Shown here piece by piece: positions 1 through 7,114 of a stretch of DNA of 25,018 nucleotides (positions are counted from its first letter, which is position 1; every line of letters starts with the position of its first letter). The notes under the pieces are model-generated. The model was not told the origin of the DNA. It did no database searches and worked only from the letters and a program-made list of their open reading frames with translations. The position numbers and the translations under genes are program-made. The DNA comes from JBBRHH01 sp038222915. GTDB lineage: Bacteria > Planctomycetota > Phycisphaerae > Tepidisphaerales > Tepidisphaeraceae. The DNA lies in NCBI GenBank assembly GCA_038222915.1, contig JBBRHH010000012.1:1-25018 (forward strand), in the 5' to 3' direction.

Positions 1-2
1 TC

Positions 3-101
3 TTCTGGTGTTCCGCGGCCCTCGCGGTAGTCTTGGTGTTCCTCGTCCTGCTGATGAAGCGTTCAGTGGCAGTGAAAGGCGCGCACATTGCGGCCGAGTA
101 A
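3..101 (+). CDS. C-terminal end of a membrane protein (partial)
   Basis: The frame starting at base 3 is open from the window edge to a TAA at 99-101. It encodes about 32 residues: one very hydrophobic stretch (roughly residues 4-19, rich in Val, Leu and Ala), then a short tail starting MKRSVAVKG. The hydrophobic segment followed by a positive tail looks like the last transmembrane helix of an inner-membrane protein, for example a transporter. The family cannot be named from this fragment. It lies 28 bases before the EncFtn-like gene on the same strand, so the two may be co-transcribed. The rest of the gene is outside the window. Confidence 0.45.
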   Translation, partial: FWCSAALAVVLVFLVLLMKRSVAVKGAHIAAE

Positions 102-129
102 AGCTTGTTGCAAAAAAAGGAGAGAGTAA

Positions 130-450
130 ATGGGATTCGACCAATATCACGAACCGCCCGACGAGCTTCCAAAGAAAGTCCGGACCTTCGCAAGAATGAT
201 GCTCTCCCTCATCGAAGAGGCGCAGGCCATCGACTGGTACGAACAACGCATGGCCGTGGAAACCGACTCGCAAGCCAAAGCGATCATGGGCAATGCGCAG
301 GAAGAAGAGTTCAAGCACTTCGGCATGGACCTGGAGTTTTTGCTGAGACAAAAACCGAAGTGGCGGGCCGCCCTGAAGCAGATTCTTTTTCAAAATGGCG
401 ACATCGTGAAGCTCGGCAAAAAGGGAGAAGAGGCCGAGGAGAAGGCGTAG
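130..450 (+). CDS. Encapsulated-ferritin-like protein (EncFtn family)
   Basis: A 106-residue all-helical protein. It contains LIEEAQAIDWYEQR (27-40), EEEFKHFGMDLEFL (58-71) and a KW..ALKQILF stretch. These match the half-ferritin EncFtn family, whose dimers form a di-iron ferroxidase site and oxidise Fe(II), normally inside an encapsulin shell. By alignment from memory with the Rhodospirillum rubrum protein, the metal ligands are Glu30, Glu60 and His63. A Glu of the family's entry region appears here as Gln32. The ATG is preceded by a strong AAGGAGAG (117-124). The C-terminus is a Lys/Glu-rich tail ending GEEAEEKA, with no visible encapsulin-loading peptide of the LTVGSLRR type. No encapsulin gene follows: the next gene is convergent and unrelated. 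The family call is strong; packaging is unknown. Confidence 0.85.
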   Translation: MGFDQYHEPPDELPKKVRTFARMMLSLIEEAQAIDWYEQRMAVETDSQAKAIMGNAQEEEFKHFGMDLEFLLRQKPKWRAALKQILFQNGDIVKLGKKGEEAEEKA

Positions 451-456
451 CGCAGA

Positions 457-1032
457 TCACTCCACCAAGGCGCGCAACTGGTCGGCAAGCTGCTCTTCCT
501 TGGTCATCCACCACAATTGCTGGTGATGATGGACCATGCAGAGGGCGGGACGATCTGGAAATGCGATCATGAAATCGCTGCTATCTGAAAGGCCGTGAAG
601 CAGGCCAAGCAAGAAGGTTTCGAAGGCCGGCTCTCCTATGGCGAACTCGATGGCCGATCCGTTGTTGCGGACCCGTAGATCGGCCGGGTCGATTCCGGTT
701 CGCTCGAGAAGTCCTGGCATCCAGGTGTCGCTTCCAAACTCCAATTCATAGGCCCAGTGGCTAATCGGCATCGCCCAGGCCACATCGTGCAAAAGCTCCG
801 TCTGTGCCTGGAGCATGAGCCGGGAAAGGTTGATAGCGTACGGCTCTGCGACGCGCTGCACATGCGGCAGCATGGTCTCGCGAATCGTCGGGTCGTCTGG
901 CCCAACCCAGCCGACAAATTTTGTTGCGACGTCACGGGCAAATCCAAATGATCCGCTGTTGTGATAGTTGCAAATCAGCCCGCTGCCGGTCAGGCGATTG
1001 AGCACGACGTCGTAGTCAACTTTTCGTGCCAT
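457..1032 (-). CDS. Conserved-looking hypothetical protein, 191 aa
   Basis: I do not recognise this family. The 191-residue protein has no signal peptide or membrane helix and looks cytoplasmic. Visible features are an N-terminal NYHNSGSFGFARD stretch, a GWVGPDDPTIR segment, a Trp/His-rich middle (WAMPISHWAYELEFG) and a CMVHHHQQLWWMTKEE motif near the C-terminus. The His and Trp clusters could bind a ligand or metal, but this is a guess. The ATG at 1032 gives a frame that ends six bases from the stop of the convergent EncFtn-like gene. It lies 24 bases downstream of dxs on the same strand, so it is probably the second gene of a dxs transcript. No strong ribosome-binding site is seen before the start. 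Confidence 0.7.
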   Translation of the reverse strand: MARKVDYDVVLNRLTGSGLICNYHNSGSFGFARDVATKFVGWVGPDDPTIRETMLPHVQRVAEPYAINLSRLMLQAQTELLHDVAWAMPISHWAYELEFGSDTWMPGLLERTGIDPADLRVRNNGSAIEFAIGEPAFETFLLGLLHGLSDSSDFMIAFPDRPALCMVHHHQQLWWMTKEEQLADQLRALVE

Positions 1033-1056
1033 GTCCGGCCGCCATTGGGGGTGGGT

Positions 1057-3006
1057 TTAAACAGCCGCTAGTTTTTTGCTGCGCGTTTCCTGGGCTACTG
1101 CGTCGCGGACTGCGCGGACGATTCCATCGGAATCGAGGCCTACTTCTGTCAGCTGCTGCTCGCGTGTCGCGTGGGCCACCATTCGGTCGGGCATGCCCAG
1201 TCGCGTGATGTTTTCGGTGGGGAAGCCGTGGCTTACGGCGTATTCGATGACGGCGCTGGCGAAGCCGTTTTGCAGGGCGTGGTCTTCGAGCGTGAGGACT
1301 GGATGGCCTGGCCGGAGCACGCGCTGGAGCATGTCGCCGTCGACTGGTTTGCAGAAGCGGCCGTCGACGATCTCGAGTGAGATGCCGCTGGCCGCCAGTT
1401 CTTCGGCCGCGACCATCGCGTTGAGCATGAGTGCGCCGTAGCAGACGAGTGTTGCGTCGGTTCCTTCGCGCAGGACGCGCGACTTGCCCGCGATCCATTC
1501 TTCGCTCGCCTGGCCGCGCAGTCCGGCGTCGATCGCGTCTTCGAAGTTGCAGGCCGGTACGTTGTCGCGTGGATAGCGAATGGCGCTGGTTGTTTCGAGG
1601 GTGAGGGCGAAGCGCAGGGCGCGATTGAGCTCTGCCTCGTCGCTGGGCGCCATGAGCACCATGCCTGGCATGGGACGGAGGAATGCCTGGTCCATGAAGC
1701 CGTGGTGGACCGCGCCGTCGTCGCCGACGTAGCCGGCTCGGTCCATGCAAAAGACGACGGGCTGGCCGTTCAAAATGCATTCCTGCCAGACCTGGTCGTA
1801 GCAGCGCTGCATGAATGTCGAATAGATGGCGGCCACGGGCCGCATGCCGGACTTGGCCATGCCGGCGGCCATGGCAGCGAGGTGGCTTTCGCAAATGCCG
1901 GTGTCGAAATAGCGGTCGGGCATTTCTTTTTCAAACTTCGACATGCCGGTGCCGTCGGGCATGGCGGCCGTCAGTCCGACGATGCGCGAGTCGGTCTTGG
2001 CGACTGCCAGAAGCGCATCGGCGAAGGCCGTCGTCCAGCTTTTGCCCGGGCCTTTTTTGATCTCCACACGGCAGCCCTGGACTTCGAAACTGGCCGGGCT
2101 GTGGAATCGCGTTGGTTCGTTGCAGGCAATTTCATAGCCTGCACCTTTGACCGTCTTCACATGCAGCAGGACGGGCGTATCCACATCCCTGAGCTCGGCG
2201 AGGGTCTGAAGCAAACCAGGCATGTCATGGCCATCCAGCGGGCCCATGTATTTGATGCCCAATGACTCGAAAATCTGGCCAGCCCAGAAAGTGCTCTTCA
2301 CGCCTTCCTTCATTCCGTGCCAGACTGTTTCGATGGCGTTTTCGATGCTGGTTGGCAGCCGGTGCAGGACTTTCTGGGCGATTTTTTTTGCTTCGTCGTA
2401 GGTGGAGCTGATGCGGACGCGTTCGAGATAGGCCGCGAGCGCCCCTTGCGGCTTGCTGATGCTCATGCCGTTGTCGTTGAGGATGATGAGCAACTGCCGC
2501 TTGAGCGTTCCGGCGTTGTTTAAACCTTCAAAGGCGAGGCCGTTGACGATGGACGCGTCGCCGACGACTGCCACCACATGGCTGTCGCGATGCATGGCAA
2601 GATCGCCGCGGGCCATTCCTACGGCGGTGGAGATTGCCGTTCCCGCATGACCAACCGCAAACAGGTCATATGGAGATTCTTCCGGCGACGGGAAGCCAGA
2701 GACGCTTCCCTTCTTGCGCAGGCGGGAAAACAAGCCCGCGCGGCCGGTCAGCATCTTATGTGCATATGACTGATGTCCGACGTCGAACAGCAGCCGGTCC
2801 GGCCCCTGTGGATAGGGGCCAAAGTTATAAACATAGTGGAGGGCGAGGGTGAGTTCGACGACGCCGAGATTGGAGGCGAGGTGTCCCCCGTTTTTTGAAA
2901 CCGCGTCGACGATCCGGGTTCGCATTTCGGCCGACAGCTCCATGAGCTGTTCAGGCTGCAGGTTGCGTAAGTCCGCGGGCGAATGAATGTTATCCAACAG
3001 AGGCAT
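1057..3006 (-). CDS. dxs: 1-deoxy-D-xylulose-5-phosphate synthase
   Basis: A 649-residue thiamine-diphosphate enzyme that condenses pyruvate with glyceraldehyde 3-phosphate. This is the first step of the MEP isoprenoid pathway and also feeds thiamine and pyridoxal synthesis. Visible family marks are KNGGHLASNLGVVELT (38-53), FDVGHQSYAHKML, the cofactor motif GDASIVNGLAFEGLNNAG (149-166) ending in NDNGMS, the transketolase Glu in YFDTGICESHLAAMAAG, and MDRAGYVGDDGAVHHG in the pyrimidine-binding half. Length is normal for DXS. The third position of the usual GDG motif is Ala here. The ATG is preceded by GGAGAG (3013-3018, minus strand) at good spacing. The gene upstream is far away across a repeat-rich gap, so dxs probably has its own promoter. 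Confidence 0.97.
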   Translation of the reverse strand: MPLLDNIHSPADLRNLQPEQLMELSAEMRTRIVDAVSKNGGHLASNLGVVELTLALHYVYNFGPYPQGPDRLLFDVGHQSYAHKMLTGRAGLFSRLRKKGSVSGFPSPEESPYDLFAVGHAGTAISTAVGMARGDLAMHRDSHVVAVVGDASIVNGLAFEGLNNAGTLKRQLLIILNDNGMSISKPQGALAAYLERVRISSTYDEAKKIAQKVLHRLPTSIENAIETVWHGMKEGVKSTFWAGQIFESLGIKYMGPLDGHDMPGLLQTLAELRDVDTPVLLHVKTVKGAGYEIACNEPTRFHSPASFEVQGCRVEIKKGPGKSWTTAFADALLAVAKTDSRIVGLTAAMPDGTGMSKFEKEMPDRYFDTGICESHLAAMAAGMAKSGMRPVAAIYSTFMQRCYDQVWQECILNGQPVVFCMDRAGYVGDDGAVHHGFMDQAFLRPMPGMVLMAPSDEAELNRALRFALTLETTSAIRYPRDNVPACNFEDAIDAGLRGQASEEWIAGKSRVLREGTDATLVCYGALMLNAMVAAEELAASGISLEIVDGRFCKPVDGDMLQRVLRPGHPVLTLEDHALQNGFASAVIEYAVSHGFPTENITRLGMPDRMVAHATREQQLTEVGLDSDGIVRAVRDAVAQETRSKKLAAV

Positions 3007-3238
3007 GCCTTCTCTCCAATCCTTCCCTTACAGCTGTACGACAGGTTCCATCCATCGTTTTTCAAATCATTCGAGCAGCAGACACGATGGTCCGCATCCT
3101 CATTTTCGACCATCCAGCCCACACGGCCGGAATTTTACGACAGAAGGCGAGCCATCACCAGCGCGGGCATCATAAGCTCGTTCCTGTTTGTCTGGCACAC
3201 GATCTGGCAGCATGAAACTGAAACGAGTGGTTTGGAAT

Positions 3239-3268
3239 GGGACATTTCGGGACATTTTGGGACATTCG
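3239..3268. repeat. Three tandem 10-bp units (GGGACATTYN)
   Basis: The copies GGGACATTTC, GGGACATTTT and GGGACATTCG follow each other directly at 3239-3248, 3249-3258 and 3259-3268. The first eight bases are identical in all three. No reading frame needs them. They could be a small slippage repeat or part of an interspersed element. Confidence 0.7.
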
Positions 3269-3289
3269 ACGGGGGACGAAGAAGAGAAA

Positions 3290-3321
3290 TTCTCGCGCCA
3301 AGGCGCAGTGGCGCAGAGAGG
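3290..3321. repeat. GCGCCAAGGCGC-type interspersed repeat
   Basis: The stretch contains GCGCCAAGGCGC, a perfect 5-bp hairpin, followed by a second GGCGC unit and GCAGAGAGG. From memory, very similar 'CGC-CAAGG-CGCAG' elements occur between genes of many planctomycetes and other environmental bacteria. That relationship needs a search to confirm. Confidence 0.5.
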
Positions 3322-3326
3322 GGTGA

Positions 3327-3351
3327 ATGACCATGGCCCAATGGCCAACAA
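3327..3351 (+). repeat. 25-bp interspersed repeat, copy 1
   Basis: The sequence starts ATGACCATGGCCCAATGG and ends CCAACAA. It matches 24 of 25 bases with copy 2 at 3782-3806, the only difference being the eighth base. A shorter third match (AATGACCATGG) lies about 40 bases downstream, near 3365. The two long copies are 455 bp apart in the same orientation. Confidence 0.75.
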
Positions 3352-3511
3352 CGCACCAACTCCCAATGACCATGGGGAATGGGTTTGACACGGATGCTTT
3401 GGTTTTTGGTGCGAATTTTGCGCGCAAAAATTGTGTTTGGAGCGGCCGAAAACGTTGGTGGAGCGTTCAAGTGTTTGACTGGCCGATGTTTGTGTATTTT
3501 TCATAGTGCTT

Positions 3512-3532
3512 GGTCGGTCAAAAAAACCGACC
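3512..3532. repeat. Perfect 7-bp inverted repeat
   Basis: GGTCGGT (3512-3518) and ACCGACC (3526-3532) form a perfect stem with a seven-base, A-rich loop. No T-run follows on the plus strand and no gene ends nearby, so a terminator role is not supported. It may be one end of the short direct-repeat tract that follows. Confidence 0.4.
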
Positions 3533-3652
3533 CTAAAGCGACATAGAACCGACCCTGAAACCTCCCTCAAATCGCCCCAAACCGACATGGAATCGCCCCC
3601 TTTTGACCCTCGAACGACCCCAAACCGACGGCGGAAGTATTTTGACCAGGAG

Positions 3653-3704
3653 GGCCTCGAAGGACGCCCGTTCGACGCATTTGACGAGCTCAGGGCAGTC
3701 GAAG
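3653..3704. repeat. Interspersed repeat of the 'GAGCTCAGGGC' type
   Basis: The stretch contains TTCGACGCATTTGACGAGC followed by TCAGGGCAGTCGAA. It is bounded by TTCGAC (3671-3676) and its inverse GTCGAA (3698-3703). I recall near-identical 'CTTCGAC...GAGCTCAGGGC' elements scattered through many environmental bacterial genomes. It sits between genes and is probably non-coding. Confidence 0.5.
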
Positions 3705-3781
3705 AAGAAGTCTTTGTGGGGATTGGAGACGTGAGGAGAGCGGGAAAAATAGGCGGTAGGCTGAAGGCAGTTCTGGGGAGA

Positions 3782-3806
3782 ATGACCAAGGCCCAATGGC
3801 CAACAA
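3782..3806 (+). repeat. 25-bp interspersed repeat, copy 2
   Basis: Same orientation as the copy at 3327-3351, with one mismatch in 25 bases (A for T at the eighth base). It is followed by AATGTCCAAATCCCAAGGTC, which resembles the wider family of CCCAATGGCC/CCCAAGGTC repeats. Confidence 0.75.
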
Positions 3807-4215
3807 ATGTCCAAATCCCAAGGTCCAAAAGCCGAGTGGGCGGAATGCTGGCTGAATTTGGTGCGCCAAGTGGATGGCGGGTCGCTGGTTTGTCCCTGAT
3901 CATGGTGGACTCCGTGCTCGTGTTGTGCCGGTGGTGTTGGTTTGCCGGCGGCAGCTTTTGACTCCCGTTGGAGGTCAGGGCTGCTGGTGGGATTGTATGG
4001 CGAGTGTTAGGTATTGTCAATTGTCAAGAGGAATATCGGGAAGTGATGGCCACATGATTTTCCACCTTAAGGGGGAGCAGTCCTGAAATAGCTCCGCGAT
4101 TCGCGCCGCCGACATGACAAGAGTATGCCATGGTTCCGGGGAGGTATGCGAAGACAAGTTTTGCCTATCACCCGCGCGGGAGATCGGCGGATCCGATGAG
4201 CAGGTGGTGGCGGGG

Positions 4216-5547
4216 TTACTCGCTGCCAAGGTTGATATCCGGCCACATCACCAGGTCCGGGCCGCAGCGCATGACTGCTTTTACGCCGCCGTCCTGGGAG
4301 ATTACGAAGGCTACTGCGTCTTCGTAGCTGGAGCAGAAGCGGAAGGTGGAGCGGTGGCGGGTGCCGTATTGTTCGATGGGGACTACTTCGCCGGCCTGGC
4401 CTTTTACGTCCCTGGCGATTCTTACGGTGTTGAGGCTGCGGGACTCTATGGTTACTTCGCAGCCGAAACCCAGGAGGCGGAAGTGGTCGGTCATCAAGAC
4501 TGCGCCGTCTACGCCGGTGAGGCCGGCGACGAATTTGAGGCCGTCACTTAGGCGGTGTTCGTTTTCTTCGACGTCTTCGCGGAGGGCGCGCACCTTGATG
4601 TAGTGCATGTCGGATCGGGCGTCGTAGATGCCTTCCTGGTCGAGCTCGAGGAAGCGCTGGCTGATGACCAGGCCGCTGACAAGCTCGCCCCAGATGCGCT
4701 GGTTGCGGCAGGGGAACTTGACGCGAAGGCGGTCGGAGAGGCGCGGGTCGTCGGACTGGAGGCAATCGGGGACGACCAACAGCGTGCCGCCGTGGCCGAG
4801 TTCCTGGATGTGGTTGACGACGCGCTCGAGGCATTGCTGGAAGGAGGATTTGGCGTAGCTCTTCCAGCCTTCGCGGGAGAGGTCGTCGACGAGCTTGAGA
4901 TGATCGACGACGGTGTTCTGGAGCTTGGAACAGGCGGAATCGAAAAAGTTGGAGATTGGGCCTTCCTGGAAGACGCTGCCGGCCGAGGGGATGAGTTTGC
5001 CGCGGCGGAGGCGGGCGAGGGTTTGCGGGCCGCGGGAGATGGTGATGTTGCCGGGCTCGGTGGAGGCGATGGTGAGGAAGTCTGGCATGCCGGATCGGCC
5101 GGGCTCGCGGCGGCTGGAGCGCCACCAGGGGGATCCCATATCGACGAGGCCCCACATGCGGAGGGAACCGTCGCCGGCGGTTTCGACGGCGATGACGACG
5201 CTGGTGGGATCGGTGGCGGGGGCGAGGCGGAGAATCTCGCCTTCGTGGAAGGGGATGGGTCGGACGAACGTGAGCGGGGCGAAGGGAGTTGCGCCGACGC
5301 TGGCGACCTCGACGACCTGGCGGGCGACTTCCTGCGGGCAGTAGATCATCCGGAATTTCACCTGGCGGTGTTCTTCGGTGAAGAAGCTGACGTGGTAGAC
5401 GACTTCGAGAAGGCTGTGGAGGGACTGGTCCGAGGGGAGGATGCCGACTTCACCGCCGCCGCGCAGGGCGCCGTTGATTCGATCGATCAATTCGGAGGGA
5501 TAAATATAGGACGAGCCGCTCATAGAAAGTTGTAGTCTATCTATCAT
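4216..5547 (-). CDS. Diadenylate cyclase (DisA_N domain) with N-terminal sensor-like region
   Basis: A 443-residue soluble protein. The C-terminal third carries the two signatures of diadenylate cyclases: VDGAVLMTD (Asp347-Gly348-Ala349) and YGTRHRS (Arg397-His398-Arg399), then AFVISQDGGV. Enzymes with this domain join two ATP into c-di-AMP. The first 300 residues match no classical DisA, CdaA or CdaS architecture. They resemble the DACNV-type N-terminal domain that Burroughs and Aravind described with DisA_N in predicted nucleotide-signalling systems; that assignment is from memory and moderate. Start is uncertain: the ATG at 5547 and an internal ATG at residue 9 (MSGSSYIYPSE) both lack a clear ribosome-binding site. 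It is the last gene of a four-gene minus-strand run, 45 bases after the propeller gene. No c-di-AMP phosphodiesterase or effector is seen in the window. Confidence 0.85.
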   Translation of the reverse strand: MIDRLQLSMSGSSYIYPSELIDRINGALRGGGEVGILPSDQSLHSLLEVVYHVSFFTEEHRQVKFRMIYCPQEVARQVVEVASVGATPFAPLTFVRPIPFHEGEILRLAPATDPTSVVIAVETAGDGSLRMWGLVDMGSPWWRSSRREPGRSGMPDFLTIASTEPGNITISRGPQTLARLRRGKLIPSAGSVFQEGPISNFFDSACSKLQNTVVDHLKLVDDLSREGWKSYAKSSFQQCLERVVNHIQELGHGGTLLVVPDCLQSDDPRLSDRLRVKFPCRNQRIWGELVSGLVISQRFLELDQEGIYDARSDMHYIKVRALREDVEENEHRLSDGLKFVAGLTGVDGAVLMTDHFRLLGFGCEVTIESRSLNTVRIARDVKGQAGEVVPIEQYGTRHRSTFRFCSSYEDAVAFVISQDGGVKAVMRCGPDLVMWPDINLGSE

Positions 5548-5592
5548 CGGCTAGCGGGTCTTGCGAGGGGAGAGCGAAGACCAGCCTGGCCC

Positions 5593-7038
5593 CTACTGTG
5601 TGATTTTGCACTCGAGGCGGACGGCCTCCAACTCGCGTGCGCCCAACGTATGGAGCACGGTTGGTGAATCGAAGACGAGGCGGCTGCCGGCGATGAAGAT
5701 GTCGACGGCGTCGCTCGGGGCGTCGTCGACGATGACGACATGCTTCATTCCCTGACGCGCTATGAACGCGACGTGTTTTGAGTCGGGACTGAAGACCGGG
5801 CTGGTGCTGATGCGGTCCATCGGCTTGCTCTCCTGGCGATCGATCACCACGAAGGTGTCGCTGCCGCGCGAGGCGGTATAGGCGACGCGGCTGGAATCGG
5901 GGCTGAAGGCGATGCTGGAATCGGAAACCATGTCGTATTCCTTGCCCTCCTGGCCGTCGACGACCACGACGCTTTTGCCGTGCTTGATCATGCCAAAGGC
6001 GTAATGTTTGCCGTCGGGGCTGAAGTGGATGTGGCCGACGTTGTCGCCTTCGTATTCGCGTTCCTCGACGCCGTCCATGACGTAGAGGAGCTTCTTTTTT
6101 GTGGTGACGGTATAGCCGAGATGTTTGGAGTCGGGGCTGAAGGTTGGATAGCTGACGGCGTCGTAGGTTTTGCCTTCTTTTCCATCGGCGACGATGAGCG
6201 TTCCGACGGCGTTCTTGGCGGCGTAGGCGACCCGCTTGGAATCGGGACTGAAGGTGACGCTCATGGGGGCGACGATCTTGTAGGGCGGGCCTTCGACGCC
6301 ATCGACGGCCAGGGCGCTTACATCGCCGTGGGTGACCATGTAGGCGACGCGGCGGGAATCGGGGCTGTAGGTGAGGCCGACCTGGGCGACTGCGTCGACG
6401 GAGCGGGTTTGCCTTCCATCAATGACGTAGAACTGGGCCGCGCCACGGACGGCGGCGAAGGAGAGGCGTTTGGAGTCGGGGCTGAAGTTGGGGAAGTATA
6501 CATGCGTGAACAGAGCGCTCTCGTGATCGTTGGAGACCATGACCCATTCACGGGAAGGAATGGAGGTGGGGGCGATGACGAACGCGGGGCGGGTGGCGGC
6601 ACCTTCTGGCGCGACGGAGGCGCCGTAGGCGAGGATGGAACTGTCGGGGCTGAACTGGAGAGTTGCGCCGTCTATTTCGTAATAGGCCTTTCCCTCGACG
6701 CCTTCACGGACGACGCGCATGCCGGCGTCGGACTGGGTGACGAAGGCAAGCTGCTTGCTGTCGGGGCTGAAGAGGGTGCTGCCGGGGACGATCCAGGAAT
6801 ATTCCTTGCTGGAGACGCCGTCGCGGACGACGAAGGATTTGTTGCCTTTGCGGACGAGGAATGCGATGTGATTGGAATCGGGGCTGACGGAGGGGCGGCC
6901 GGAGGTGAGGGCCTCGCGGGCGATTGGGCCCAGGGATTTGGTGGTGGTGGCGAGTTTGGTTTTGGGTGGCTCGGCGCTGTACGCGGAGAGGGCGGCGAAG
7001 AGGGAGAGTCCAATGAGGGTACTGAGGCGCAATTTCAT
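5593..7038 (-). CDS. Secreted TolB/WD40-like beta-propeller protein
   Basis: A 481-residue protein with a signal peptide (MKLRLSTLIGLSLFAALSAYSA) and then ten copies of an FSPDSK..AY motif spaced about 40 residues apart. This is the hallmark of PD40/TolB-like propeller blades. Each repeat usually continues with a VVDG.EGK.YD strand. The protein should be exported and probably acts by binding; no catalytic motif is seen. The ATG at 7038 has a good AGGAAA just upstream (minus strand). The gene lies between the NPCBM gene (76-bp gap) and the diadenylate cyclase gene (45-bp gap) and is probably in the same transcript. Proteins of this repeat type are common in planctomycetes, but the partner is unknown. 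Confidence 0.85.
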   Translation of the reverse strand: MKLRLSTLIGLSLFAALSAYSAEPPKTKLATTTKSLGPIAREALTSGRPSVSPDSNHIAFLVRKGNKSFVVRDGVSSKEYSWIVPGSTLFSPDSKQLAFVTQSDAGMRVVREGVEGKAYYEIDGATLQFSPDSSILAYGASVAPEGAATRPAFVIAPTSIPSREWVMVSNDHESALFTHVYFPNFSPDSKRLSFAAVRGAAQFYVIDGRQTRSVDAVAQVGLTYSPDSRRVAYMVTHGDVSALAVDGVEGPPYKIVAPMSVTFSPDSKRVAYAAKNAVGTLIVADGKEGKTYDAVSYPTFSPDSKHLGYTVTTKKKLLYVMDGVEEREYEGDNVGHIHFSPDGKHYAFGMIKHGKSVVVVDGQEGKEYDMVSDSSIAFSPDSSRVAYTASRGSDTFVVIDRQESKPMDRISTSPVFSPDSKHVAFIARQGMKHVVIVDDAPSDAVDIFIAGSRLVFDSPTVLHTLGARELEAVRLECKITQ

Positions 7039-7114
7039 AGGGTTTCCTGCCGCGTGTCATCGTCCGAGCGCGCGGGCGCGTTGTCAAATGCGGCGATGGA
7101 TGGCGGAGGACAGG

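Larger units (their letters stand above)
3007..4215. other. Gene-free, repeat-rich intergenic region
   Basis: No convincing gene is seen in about 1.2 kb. Long open frames on both strands (for example 3100-4020 minus and 3506-3961 plus) translate to Pro/Ser/Arg-rich text with no domain and run straight across repeats, so they are rejected. The region holds several unrelated short repeats listed separately. It also has short direct repeats such as AACCGACCCT at 3525-3534 and 3547-3556, and CGACATAGAA/CGACATGGAA nearby. Base use is less GC-rich between about 3380 and 3530. It separates dxs from the diadenylate cyclase gene. The last part (about 4000-4215) shows nothing recognisable. Confidence 0.7.

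Noticed and set aside
3385..3413. TTGACA as a promoter -35
   Set aside because: No acceptable -10 lies 16-18 bases downstream, and no gene starts on the plus strand after it.
3506..3961. 151-residue open frame on the plus strand
   Set aside because: It runs across the inverted repeat, the GAGCTCAGGGC-type repeat and the second 25-bp repeat; the protein text has no family resemblance.
3100..4020. 306-residue open frame on the minus strand
   Set aside because: It translates to Pro/Ser/Thr-rich text with no domain, crosses five or more short repeats and has no ribosome-binding site.
4555..5535. 326-residue Gly/Asp/Ala-rich open frame on the plus strand
   Set aside because: It is the antisense of the diadenylate cyclase gene, whose DGA and RHR motifs identify the true strand.
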